Of a stretch of DNA of 64,000 bases, positions 15,464-22,097 are shown one piece after another; the stretch's first letter is position 1, and every line of letters starts with the position of its first letter. Under the pieces are notes generated by a model. The model ran no database searches. It had not been told where the DNA came from and saw only the letters and a list, made by a program, of their open reading frames with translations. The translations under genes were made by a program, and so were the position numbers. Origin of the DNA: a virus; IMG/VR virus record IMGVR_UViG_3300044712_001462, positions 1 through 64,000 of that record; one strand, given 5' to 3'.

Positions 15464-15753
15464 TCGTCTTTCTCCTCTCCCACAGGACCCCATTCGTTGT
15501 CTTCCCACCAAGCATCCAAAGGCTCTAGGTCACCATTGTTGTGCCAACCAGCTACCTCGAGACCTTGGCCACACAGACACTCGCGAATATGCCGCAGACG
15601 CTGATTAGCCTCAGCCAACTGCTCCATAGCGTCTGTGTACCCACAAAACACCTGCCAACCGTAAGCATCACTCCGGGCACCACACTTCTCACAGCGCAGA
15701 GATGTGTGTTCGCATTTTGCGAACTTTTCCAAGCTCTTTACCAGATCGCTCAT
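15460..15753 (-). CDS. Cys-rich small protein, 97 residues
   Basis: The ATG at 15753 shares TAATG with the upstream stop and follows GGGAGG. Cys at 14, 21, 24 and 37 with a nearby His could bind zinc; a second Cys pair (CLCGQGL) follows. The C-terminal 25 residues are very acidic with Trp. Function unknown. Confidence 0.7.
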   Translation of the reverse strand: MSDLVKSLEKFAKCEHTSLRCEKCGARSDAYGWQVFCGYTDAMEQLAEANQRLRHIRECLCGQGLEVAGWHNNGDLEPLDAWWEDNEWGPVGEEKDE

Positions 15754-15962
15754 TACGCCTCCCACTTCTGATACTTCTCCAGCGCCCCGTTGTAGAAATG
15801 CCAACTCCCTGAGTCCGGGTCATGATCATCCCGGGCCCACCTCACAACCGACAATAAGCCTGCAATAGTCTCTCTGGCTTTCGCCAACTGGAGCTGAGCA
15901 TGGATTGCATTACGCTTAAACAGCATCATTTCGCGCTGAGCTTCTACTACTTCTTCGGCCAT
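15753..15962 (-). CDS. Unknown helical small protein, 69 residues
   Basis: The ATG at 15962 lies 5 bases after TGGTGGGA, overlapping the end of the membrane-protein gene. It is helical throughout its first two thirds, then has a DHDPDSGSWHFYNG segment typical of phage accessory proteins. Function unknown. Confidence 0.65.
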   Translation of the reverse strand: MAEEVVEAQREMMLFKRNAIHAQLQLAKARETIAGLLSVVRWARDDHDPDSGSWHFYNGALEKYQKWEA

Positions 15963-16120
15963 GATTCCCACCACTTATCTGACAGAACCGGCCCGCCTTG
16001 CATCAGATGGATTAGAGCTCCGGGCCCAAAACCAATGCAAGCGATCCCAAACATCAGCCACCAAGCCATCAAGTAGGGAAAAGTCCACAACAGCATCCAA
16101 CCGCGGATTAGCCATCGCAT
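15947..16120 (-). CDS. Small membrane protein, 57 residues
   Basis: The ATG at 16120 has GGAG ten bases upstream. A basic start (MRWLIRG) is followed by about 32 hydrophobic aromatic residues (WMLLWTFPYLMAWWLMFGIA onward), probably one or two transmembrane helices. The C-terminal DKWWESWPKK is polar. Similar in style to the proteins at 12370 and 13646. Confidence 0.65.
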   Translation of the reverse strand: MRWLIRGWMLLWTFPYLMAWWLMFGIACIGFGPGALIHLMQGGPVLSDKWWESWPKK

Positions 16121-16263
16121 GGTTCTACTCCAACAGGCCAGGGTTTCCACGAGACCACCACCTCGCCCTGGCACAGAGGACAGTGTGGCTCAAGAACATT
16201 CTCCAAGTTCCACCACTCCATGCCGCATGTTTCACAAATCCAGTTACAGTACGTCTCCGGCAT
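16108..16263 (-). CDS. Zinc-ribbon miniprotein, 51 residues
   Basis: A short gene filling what would otherwise be a gap. The ATG at 16263 follows AGGAGGAAGAGG in the end of the upstream gene, and TAA at 16108-16110 overlaps the next start. C10-x-x-C13 and C28-x-x-C31 make a complete zinc ribbon; the sequence between is acidic and Trp-rich (GMEWWNLENVLEP). The overlap pattern and Cys spacing support a real gene. Confidence 0.7.
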   Translation of the reverse strand: MPETYCNWICETCGMEWWNLENVLEPHCPLCQGEVVVSWKPWPVGVEPCDG

Positions 16264-16579
16264 CCTCTTCCTCCTGCACATGTTGTGTCAGCAGACTCAG
16301 AAACTCGCCGCGGCTCAGCCGGTAACCGTACACCAGCTCAAACTTCTCTTTGCCCCACATGCCTTCCATGGCCTCCCAGAGCAGGCGCTCAATACAATAC
16401 CCAGGGACCTTGTGGCCTACTTCAATGTGTTGCAGCAGGTGCTCACAGATCTCATCGAAATCCTGGCTCACCCAGCTACCATAGGCATCCGGACCTAAAC
16501 GGCACCCGCAGCAATTGATGTTCTCGCCGTCGGAATACACGTACACATCGCTCTCATCACAGAAACGGGCGTAGCTCAT
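16244..16579 (-). CDS. Unknown protein, 111 residues
   Basis: The ATG at 16579 shares ATGA with the upstream stop. Two Cys at about 25-26 and an acidic helical body containing HLLQHIEVGHKVPGYCIERL. The C-terminus is Glu/Asp rich. No family recognised. Confidence 0.7.
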   Translation of the reverse strand: MSYARFCDESDVYVYSDGENINCCGCRLGPDAYGSWVSQDFDEICEHLLQHIEVGHKVPGYCIERLLWEAMEGMWGKEKFELVYGYRLSRGEFLSLLTQHVQEEEDAGDVL

Positions 16580-16914
16580 TCTGTATCCTTCTTCTTCTCT
16601 ACCCTGTAACCACACCGGCCAAGAGCCTCGTGGAGAAAACTCATTCCTACGTTACTACCCAGCCACTGCACCACCGTAGCCGCGATAATCCGGTCACGCT
16701 CAGTGGTCTCACCTAAAGGAAACAGCCTATACCCCGTCAACGACCCCGGATTCCACACTCGTACGGCACCTTTGTCATCCGGATCACACTCAGGTGAGCA
16801 CAACGATTGCAGAACGTCCCGCCACTCATGTTCCTGGTCCCACTGAGCCGCAAAAGCCACCTCTCGGGGGTTGTGTTCGTTCAAGCGGCGAACATGCAGG
16901 CCTTTTACACTCAT
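16576..16914 (-). CDS. Conserved small phage protein, 112 residues
   Basis: The segment ERDRIIAATVVQWLGSNVGM near residue 75 followed by FLHEALGRCGYRVE is a combination I recognise from uncharacterised phage proteins. The first half contains CSPECDPDD and a basic start. Function unknown. It overlaps both neighbours by four bases. Confidence 0.75.
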   Translation of the reverse strand: MSVKGLHVRRLNEHNPREVAFAAQWDQEHEWRDVLQSLCSPECDPDDKGAVRVWNPGSLTGYRLFPLGETTERDRIIAATVVQWLGSNVGMSFLHEALGRCGYRVEKKKDTE

Positions 16915-17264
16915 TCTTTCTCATCCTTAACCGCATCCACTGCAGCCTTTAGTGTGGCGTTGATCCGCTCTCCTGTCTTCCGCAAAGCCTGTGAGACACT
17001 CGCAGTAATCACCCCACGCATCTGGTCCGTGATCGCCTCGTTAATCCACTGCTTGATTTGATACTCATTGCAACGTAAGTAGTTTCCTACCTCGGTTGTG
17101 ATGCGCTCACGGATCCGGTCGCTCAGAACAACGTTAGCGATGCACATCCCCCGCATATCCAAACCCTGCTCGATGTGCTGCCTCACTTGTTCTGTCACTT
17201 GATCGCGGCAGACCTCAGCCACAGCATCCACTAGTCTATCCAGTTCGTCTTTAGCAGCTCCCAT
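16911..17264 (-). CDS. Unknown helical protein, 117 residues
   Basis: The ATG at 17264 shares TGATG with the upstream stop. All-helical, with repeated short amphipathic helices (VTEQVRQHIEQGL, RIRERITTEVG, QIKQWINEAITDQM). No motif. It may be a scaffold or an oligomeric binding protein; function unknown. Confidence 0.7.
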   Translation of the reverse strand: MGAAKDELDRLVDAVAEVCRDQVTEQVRQHIEQGLDMRGMCIANVVLSDRIRERITTEVGNYLRCNEYQIKQWINEAITDQMRGVITASVSQALRKTGERINATLKAAVDAVKDEKE

Positions 17265-17647
17265 CACTCTTCTTCACCCTTATGCCTCTCCAAATAATTA
17301 CTCAGCGCTACAGCCAGATCGTCTCTCAGCCGCTTCTCGTACTCCTCAGACCCGTCACAGAGCTCTACCAGGTCCTCTAGCACGCGCTGCATACCCAGAC
17401 GGTAAAGAACCAGAGACACTGAATACTCGTCTCTGGGACCTTCATGGACACGCAGACGCCTGCGGCACTCTTCAAGCTGCTGCTTTAGCTCCTGGCGCTG
17501 CAGATAGTCTGAGATGGCTTTCTGCTTGTAGGCTTGAATATCAGATTGTAATAGCGATATCTCATTCTTTCCCTCAGCCTCAGCCCAAATGGCTTCCTCT
17601 TTCCCGACTGACCAAGCCAGCTCTGGCCGTTCTCTGTTGTCACTCAT
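17264..17647 (-). CDS. Unknown coiled-coil protein, 127 residues
   Basis: The ATG at 17647 overlaps the upstream stop by eight bases. The coil covers about 20-70 (KEEAIWAEAEGKNEISLLQS, QRQELKQQLEECRRRL). The C-terminus is helical with repeated acid/Leu. The codons for NEISLLQ contain TAATAGCGATATCTCA on the plus strand, very close to the recurring intergenic motif. Confidence 0.7.
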   Translation of the reverse strand: MSDNRERPELAWSVGKEEAIWAEAEGKNEISLLQSDIQAYKQKAISDYLQRQELKQQLEECRRRLRVHEGPRDEYSVSLVLYRLGMQRVLEDLVELCDGSEEYEKRLRDDLAVALSNYLERHKGEEE

Positions 17648-17954
17648 TCTCAATCTCCGAAGGATTCCAGGGTTCTTTAATAGGTCCAATCCAGTAATGG
17701 CGATCAGGCGTATACTGCCCTCCAGCCTCGGTCAACCAGTTTTCAGAATCAAGATACTTATGCAGCAGACGTCTCAATCGCGCCGTCAGACAACGCTCAG
17801 CCTCAAGCTCAGCCTTGAGCTCAGACTTTCGACAGCACCACTCAACAGCCATTTCCGAAGAACTAACCCACGCAGCTCCCAGAGCCAACGCCGCATCCCG
17901 ACACAGTGGATCCTCTGACCGCTCCAACTCAGCATACAATTTCCAGTCAGGCAT
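17640..17954 (-). CDS. Unknown protein, 104 residues
   Basis: The ATG at 17954 shares TAATG with the upstream stop. A helical first half with a Cys pair, and a C-terminal QYTPDRHYWIGPIKEPWNP segment of the kind common in phage accessory proteins. Function unknown. Confidence 0.7.
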   Translation of the reverse strand: MPDWKLYAELERSEDPLCRDAALALGAAWVSSSEMAVEWCCRKSELKAELEAERCLTARLRRLLHKYLDSENWLTEAGGQYTPDRHYWIGPIKEPWNPSEIENE

Positions 17955-18217
17955 TATCGCCGCCACCCTTTCCTTATTTCACGCCAAGGCGCACCATCTG
18001 TACGCTCAATCAACACCGCCCAGTCATTGTCGTCGTGATCTCCGTCTGAATCGCGATAACGGTGACACGAGTATCCAAGCCGTCGCCTCAACTCTCTCAC
18101 AGCCTGTCGTAGCTGAGCCAGAGTAATGTTGAAGCTAGGGACAGATAAGCCCTTCTGAGGCGTATAAGCCTGCTTCTCGCAATCCCACGTCCCTACGCTG
18201 TAAAGTGGTTCACTCAT
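17954..18217 (-). CDS. Conserved small phage protein, 87 residues
   Basis: The ATG at 18217 overlaps the zinc-ribbon gene by eight bases. It begins SEPLYSVGTWDCEKQAYTPQ, a start I recognise from small phage proteins of unknown function, followed by a helix (LRQAVRELRRRLGYSC) and an Asp-rich turn then a beta strand (WAVLIERTDG). Function unknown. Confidence 0.75.
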   Translation of the reverse strand: MSEPLYSVGTWDCEKQAYTPQKGLSVPSFNITLAQLRQAVRELRRRLGYSCHRYRDSDGDHDDNDWAVLIERTDGAPWREIRKGWRR

Positions 18218-18386
18218 TTTGTGCCTTTGCTTCCTCGATACACTTAGGACACACCAGGAGCTCATCCAGATAAGCCCAGCCCGTAAGCATGACAGTTGGG
18301 TCGCTATACAACCAAGTTTCCTCATGTGTCGTATGCGACTCCCCACAAATCTCACAAACGAACAAATTGATTTGGTAAATAGACAT
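18210..18386 (-). CDS. Zinc-ribbon miniprotein, 58 residues
   Basis: The ATG at 18386 follows AAGGAGTAAGAG right after the stop of the 319-residue gene, and the stop at 18210-18212 overlaps the next gene. C11-x-x-C14 and C46-x-x-C49 form a zinc ribbon around TWLYSDPTVMLTGWAYLDE. The same type of small protein occurs in other phages. The gene fills an otherwise empty gap with a perfect Shine-Dalgarno site. Confidence 0.75.
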   Translation of the reverse strand: MSIYQINLFVCEICGESHTTHEETWLYSDPTVMLTGWAYLDELLVCPKCIEEAKAQNE

Positions 18387-18389
18387 CTC

Positions 18390-19349
18390 TTACTCCTTAA
18401 CTAACGAAGAACACTCACTTCTCCCAGACTTACCAACAAACGCCCCAAACATCGCTTTGAGTCGAACCTTAGGCGCTAGAGCCTTGGCCCGAAGAAAAGG
18501 CTCAAGAGGCTGATCCTCTTCAAACAGCTCCCCAGGCATCCAGTCCTCTGGATACGCACACGCCTCAGCAATCAGCTTCGCTACGTCTAAGCGATGAGAC
18601 ATCGCATCATGAATACAGCGATAGTAATGTCGATGCTCATTCTTCCTCTGTTTGGCTGGAACATCCTTCGTTCTACCCAGAACAAGCACAGCGCGCTGCG
18701 CTAACCACTTCTCTCCATCTGGGATCACGGTGAACAGACTCTGGGCTCCTATGGCGTATCCTGGGATCTTGGACTTATGGAGACTCGGAAGATGCCGGAG
18801 GAGCTTAGCCCCCTCTCTTGGGGATCGAACCCTATACGTCCGGTTTTCCAGTGTGTACTCCACAGATAGATCCCAAGGCCTCACATCCTTCCCAAGGTCT
18901 CTGAGACAAGTCTTGTAGTTGGTCAGAGGATCGAGGATCCGGTGCGCAATCGGAGCCACTACATTTCGTTGCCAGCAGAAGCAACAGATAAACTGAAACT
19001 TACAAGTCCTGGTGACTGGATAAATCGGTGTGTCAGCCGGATGGCAGTTCATGATGAAGTAGTAGTCCGCTGGTTTGATCAGCTTCTTACTCGCCAGATG
19101 GGCGCACAGATAACGCTTCTCAGCTACCAGACGGTTGAAAGCTGTTTTGGTTGCACTACGCGTCAGGATCTCCCGTTCCGTCATTCTGGGCAGAGCCCTA
19201 CGCAGAGCCTGGGCGTAAGGAGTCTTCCGTAGCTCCTGAACAGTGAAATACACGCGCTCCTTAAAACCAGCCTCATGATCTGCTCGATAAGCAGAAAGGT
19301 GTCGAGTGGTATCTCGACGTTTCGACTTCTTCACTCCTCCGTACCTCAT
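18390..19349 (-). CDS. Unknown protein with CxxC centre beside repeat region; possible replication initiator
   Basis: A 319-residue basic protein. The centre has CKFQFICCFCWQRNVV (about 116-131), a Cys cluster that could bind zinc; HRHYY lies near 243. Its first codons contain GGAGGAG, but the ATG itself (19349) has no Shine-Dalgarno site, only a T-rich leader. It is the first gene downstream of the duplicated 79-base repeats, so an initiator or DNA-binding role is plausible but unproven. I see no Walker, HUH or helicase motif. It heads the 9-18 kb operon. Confidence 0.65.
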   Translation of the reverse strand: MRYGGVKKSKRRDTTRHLSAYRADHEAGFKERVYFTVQELRKTPYAQALRRALPRMTEREILTRSATKTAFNRLVAEKRYLCAHLASKKLIKPADYYFIMNCHPADTPIYPVTRTCKFQFICCFCWQRNVVAPIAHRILDPLTNYKTCLRDLGKDVRPWDLSVEYTLENRTYRVRSPREGAKLLRHLPSLHKSKIPGYAIGAQSLFTVIPDGEKWLAQRAVLVLGRTKDVPAKQRKNEHRHYYRCIHDAMSHRLDVAKLIAEACAYPEDWMPGELFEEDQPLEPFLRAKALAPKVRLKAMFGAFVGKSGRSECSSLVKE

Positions 19350-19382
19350 TTAAAAAAACAACACTTCTCCCACAGGACAATC

Positions 19383-19461
19383 AAAAAACCTGGGACTTAT
19401 CCTCACTCTCTCTCCTATAGAGAACCGTTAAGACATATACACCGTCTTCGGTGTGTATATG
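19383..19461. repeat. 79-base direct repeat, copy A
   Basis: Identical over 79 bases to 19593-19671 (offset 210). It holds an imperfect hairpin (CATATA CACCG TCTT CGGTG TG TATATG) at its 3' end and a TCTCTATAGGAGAG core on the minus strand. After the identical part the flanks stay similar for about 45 bases (CTTAG, TAGTAAG, ATTAG), so the duplicated unit was once longer. Confidence 0.95.
19409..19431 (-). promoter_or_regulatory. T7-promoter-like core in repeat copy A
   Basis: On the minus strand AACGGTTCTCTATAGG aligns without gaps to the last 16 bases around the start site of the T7 consensus (TACGACTCACTATAGG), with 12 of 16 identical, including CTATAGG. The presumed +1 would be G at 19415, reading toward the 319-residue gene. 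The resemblance is seen in the sequence; use by a single-subunit RNA polymerase is inference. Confidence 0.3.
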
Positions 19462-19523
19462 AATTGAGAAAAAACGCTTAGTAAGGTAAGTAGATTAGAT
19501 TCAACCAGCCAAAGACAGCAGAT

Positions 19524-19557
19524 AATTTACGCACATAGGATCCTCTTGGCGTAAATT
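19524..19557. other. Hairpin with AUAGGAU in loop, copy 1
   Basis: AATTTACGC and GCGTAAATT are exact reverse complements (9 bp) enclosing ACATAGGATCCTCTTG. It aligns over 33 bases with 19899-19931 with 26 identities, the outer arms and ATAGGAT being invariant. The loop GGA is the type of site CsrA binds when transcribed on the plus strand. Confidence 0.6.
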
Positions 19558-19592
19558 TGAAAAAACATCACATCGCCTATCCCATCTCAAGA

Positions 19593-19671
19593 AAAAAACC
19601 TGGGACTTATCCTCACTCTCTCTCCTATAGAGAACCGTTAAGACATATACACCGTCTTCGGTGTGTATATG
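19593..19671. repeat. 79-base direct repeat, copy B
   Basis: An exact copy of 19383-19461. Copies in an unselected intergenic stretch are expected to drift; identity over 79 bases suggests recent duplication, gene conversion or strong selection on the whole element. Confidence 0.95.
19619..19641 (-). promoter_or_regulatory. T7-promoter-like core in repeat copy B
   Basis: Same core as in copy A, presumed +1 at 19625 on the minus strand. Two tandem identical cores read in the same direction toward the small-gene operon. Confidence 0.3.
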
Positions 19672-19713
19672 TTAAAAGAAAAGTTCCTTAGTTTAGTAAG
19701 TATTAAGCTTAGT

Positions 19714-19842
19714 CTTTCATTGTTGTTCGCTCTTCCGAGGCGGAAGAGAAACAGCCATGAAAGCGATTTCTGAGTCCGCGAACCCTGGTTGATCGCTTCG
19801 CTCTCAACCTTAGGGCTCGCAAACTCTCTGACACAAGGTGTC
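19714..19842. ncRNA. Candidate structured RNA: three consecutive hairpins
   Basis: Hairpin 1 (19714-19763): CTTTCAT/ATGAAAG, GTTGTT/AACAGC and CTCTTCCG/CGGAAGAG stack to about 21 bp with a 3-base loop. Hairpin 2 (19772-19826): GAGT/ACTC, GCGA/TCGC, CCCT/AGGG and GTTGA/TCAAC, 17 bp with small internal loops. Hairpin 3 (19830-19842): GACAC/GTGTC. Such stacked pairing in a gene-free stretch suggests a structured RNA or a protein-bound DNA region. Strand and identity are unknown; it does not fold as a tRNA. Confidence 0.45.
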
Positions 19843-19898
19843 TGCGCTTTTGTTCAAAGGGAGAAGAAAGGTGCTGTGAGGAGCGAATCAGGTCTCTT

Positions 19899-19931
19899 AT
19901 TTACGTAGATAGGATTCTATCTGGGTAAATT
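19899..19931. other. Hairpin with AUAGGAU, copy 2
   Basis: A diverged copy of the 19525-19557 element. Arms TTTAC/GTAAA and AGATAG/CTATCT pair around GATT with a two-base mismatch. Ten bases before the stop of the next gene on the minus strand. Confidence 0.5.
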
Positions 19932-19940
19932 CTGAACACC

Positions 19941-20120
19941 TCACAGATTCTGGATGAGTGTGTTTGCCAGTCCAAAGGTTTGAAGCGTAGCAATATGATC
20001 TTCTTCAACCACTTCATTCTCCTCATCTCTGGTCATTCGATAAACATCCCACCAGTCATCTCCATTGAGTCTGCACACATATACTCTGCCATCGATGTCG
20101 AATAAGACGTGTTCAAGCAT
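19941..20120 (-). CDS. Unknown small acidic protein, 59 residues
   Basis: GTG, ATG, ATG run in frame after GAGAGG; ATG at 20120 has the best spacing. Starts MLEHVLFDIDGRVYVCRLNG, then a Trp/Asp-rich part and an acidic helix. Single beta-sheet-type domain. Function unknown. It is the last gene before the repeat block. Confidence 0.6.
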   Translation of the reverse strand: MLEHVLFDIDGRVYVCRLNGDDWWDVYRMTRDEENEVVEEDHIATLQTFGLANTLIQNL

Positions 20121-20170
20121 CATCACCTCTCAATCACTCTGTGAATCACTATGGCTCGCGATGTACGCGC

Positions 20171-20551
20171 TTAACACTCTGTGAAGCTGTCGGTTTGTTG
20201 TCGGTCAGAATAAGGACACGTCTCATCGGTACAAAATCCATACCTATCGATGTCTGACCCGCATCTCTTACAGCCAACACCTACGACATACCCGTTCCTA
20301 GTAGACACACCGTCTAGATTCAGTCGTCTTACATACCACCCACTTAGGTTAGTATTGATGTGTGTCGCTAAAGCAACCTCATCCAGTTTGACGACTTGAA
20401 CACTCAGTGCAGGATAGTTATCTGGATAGAAACTCACCTCGAGTCGATTGTCACCCTGAAGTCCTATCCAGGCGATGATGGCTCCGTTGTCAGCTGTGAG
20501 TAAGGTGTTTCCACGTTCATCTTCATGCCAGTGGTCATGTAGTTTGATCAT
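20171..20551 (-). CDS. Unknown protein with C-terminal zinc ribbon, 126 residues
   Basis: Residues 1-85 are a beta-rich domain. The C-terminus holds C94-x-x-C97 and C107-x4-C112, a probable zinc ribbon. It overlaps the upstream gene by four bases. No family recognised. Confidence 0.75.
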   Translation of the reverse strand: MIKLHDHWHEDERGNTLLTADNGAIIAWIGLQGDNRLEVSFYPDNYPALSVQVVKLDEVALATHINTNLSGWYVRRLNLDGVSTRNGYVVGVGCKRCGSDIDRYGFCTDETCPYSDRQQTDSFTEC

Positions 20552-20892
20552 TCTTCGTTTTCCTCAATGGAGAGGGTTTCGATCCATTCTTCGTCCCCTT
20601 CTTCGATGTGTTTCTCGTCGTAGGCCACCTGACCAGTCCTACACAGCTCTTCTGCTTCTTCTGGCGTACTGGCCTCTATGGCATAGTAAAAGGTGCGCAC
20701 TACAAACTTCTCTAAGGCAACAACGTTAAACGTCTTCGTTGGAGCCTCAAACTCGGGTACATCGACACCCACGACCATAATATTCACCAGTCTGGTATCG
20801 ATTTCTCCCAAGGCCTCTTGGGCTGTGTCGAAGATGGGCCCAGTTAGCATCGTTTCAGAAGCGTAATCGTATAAAGCGTATTTCTTGGTCAT
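20548..20892 (-). CDS. Unknown acidic protein, 114 residues
   Basis: An alpha/beta protein beginning TKKYALYDYASETMLTGPIF. Residues 68-90 (VRTFYYAIEASTPEEAEELC) look like a strand followed by a helix, and the C-terminus is a long acidic tail. No family recognised. Confidence 0.75.
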   Translation of the reverse strand: MTKKYALYDYASETMLTGPIFDTAQEALGEIDTRLVNIMVVGVDVPEFEAPTKTFNVVALEKFVVRTFYYAIEASTPEEAEELCRTGQVAYDEKHIEEGDEEWIETLSIEENEE

Positions 20893-20898
20893 TTCTGT

Positions 20899-21168
20899 TT
20901 ACTGATCCTTAAGGTCTGGTTGATAGCTTCTGGTTTGTTTTGCCAGTTTAGCCGCCTTCGATCTCTGATTTGGCGTGAGTTTGTTTAGGGCCTCGGCTAT
21001 GATCTCACCGTAAAAATCCAGTTCTTCCTGGGTCATGGCTGCAGCACCCGTTAGTTCGATCGTGACTGCGTTGAGTTTCTCTTGACCTAGAAAGATGTGA
21101 CCTTCTGCGTGATCTCGGTAGTGCTTCCGGTAGACCACACCATCTGTCGTTACCTTTTTTCCAGACAT
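20899..21168 (-). CDS. Unknown small protein, 89 residues
   Basis: The ATG follows AAGGAAAACACT. Basic at both ends, with a helical centre (TQEELDFYGEIIAEALNKLT) and a C-terminal NQRSKAAKLAKQT helix. No family recognised. Confidence 0.75.
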   Translation of the reverse strand: MSGKKVTTDGVVYRKHYRDHAEGHIFLGQEKLNAVTIELTGAAAMTQEELDFYGEIIAEALNKLTPNQRSKAAKLAKQTRSYQPDLKDQ

Positions 21169-21181
21169 AGTGTTTTCCTTG

Positions 21182-21883
21182 TTAGTCGTGGTAATCCACA
21201 GTCACACACAGCCAGTCATCCTGGGGGGTATGTGATTGGCGATACTCATCGCTGTAGTTCTGCAGTCTGCTCTCCAAGGTCTCGAGTGCTTTAGCAATCG
21301 TGCCATCCCAGGTTGTCTCTTCGCTATTCACTCCGTTCCAAATCTGTTGCGACAGCATGAATATGGCTTCATAGGGCCCGGAATAGACACTAACGCCTTC
21401 TGGTGGGTGCGGAACGAAGCTTGGGCCCGCCACGATGACCCTGGCAGCCGTAGCGTGTTTAGACCTGCTAAGAGGCCATACGTCGCCGTCTAACGCATCC
21501 AGAACAGCAGTCGCAAACTGGTTATTAGAGTGCTGGAAAAGCGGACAGGAAACCTCCTGGCCATCTTCTCGAGGAAACATCTCGTTCCACTTTGCATCGA
21601 CTCGGGGAATTTGTGTTGCTGGTTGAAGACTCTGCTTTCCAGCGATCAACCCAGATACGGTCAGTTTTTCGTTGTCGCACCAGTCGTAAAATTCTTGAAG
21701 TTTGTCCTGGTCGAGACTGTCTACGAATTTGTCTCCGGCCCAACGCCCGCCGATCACGTACCAGTCGTAGAAAGGATGGTACGCTTCTTCCTTGTTTTCG
21801 TCGAAGGGCTCCATAATGCTAGAAATTGCGCCCTCCACGTTGTCAGTTGGGGGCATGATGATTTCGAGATGGTAATGGGACAT
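21182..21883 (-). CDS. Conserved phage-type protein, 233 residues
   Basis: The ATG at 21883 follows GGGAGATACT; the frame extends further upstream but without a site and over the neighbouring gene. HYHLEIIMPP at the start and FYDWYVIGGRWAGDKF near residue 40 match uncharacterised phage proteins that carry a WYVIGGRW signature. Mixed alpha/beta. Function unknown. Confidence 0.8.
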   Translation of the reverse strand: MSHYHLEIIMPPTDNVEGAISSIMEPFDENKEEAYHPFYDWYVIGGRWAGDKFVDSLDQDKLQEFYDWCDNEKLTVSGLIAGKQSLQPATQIPRVDAKWNEMFPREDGQEVSCPLFQHSNNQFATAVLDALDGDVWPLSRSKHATAARVIVAGPSFVPHPPEGVSVYSGPYEAIFMLSQQIWNGVNSEETTWDGTIAKALETLESRLQNYSDEYRQSHTPQDDWLCVTVDYHD

Positions 21884-21896
21884 AGTATCTCCCTGG

Positions 21897-22094
21897 TTAT
21901 TTAAGGATTTCGTAGAGGAACCATTTACCAGCGTTGATGTTGCTAGTAAAGCAATAGAGACAGGTGGCACCTTTCACGCGGCGCTCTGTCATAATCTGCT
22001 GGAGACGGGCCCGAGCGTGGGCTACGTCAGAAACATCTTCGTAATAATCTTTGCCGCGGAACCACCAATGAAGGCGGTAGAGCCTTTCGCTCAT
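21897..22094 (-). CDS. Unknown small basic protein, 65 residues
   Basis: Starts MSERLYRLHWWFRGKDYYE and is rich in Arg, Tyr and Trp. A helix (AHARARLQQIMTERRV) is followed by a strand with CLYC. Function unknown. Confidence 0.7.
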   Translation of the reverse strand: MSERLYRLHWWFRGKDYYEDVSDVAHARARLQQIMTERRVKGATCLYCFTSNINAGKWFLYEILK

Positions 22095-22097
22095 GCC

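Larger units (their letters stand above)
19350..19940. other. 590-base gene-free block with repeats and hairpins
   Basis: No credible coding frame on either strand. It contains two identical 79-base direct repeats, two related 33-base hairpins (26 of 33 identical) and a run of three further hairpins. It separates the 20-27 kb genes from the 319-residue gene. The content suits a replication origin, a promoter/leader region or a structured RNA locus; the sequence does not decide between them. Confidence 0.75.

Noticed and set aside
19383-19671. Two-copy repeat as a CRISPR array
   Set aside because: Only two copies, 79 bases each, 131 bases apart, no spacer series and no cas genes.
19757-19792. 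11-codon frame MKAISESANPG as a leader peptide
   Set aside because: It lies in the paired arms of two hairpins and has no ribosome site; chance is sufficient.
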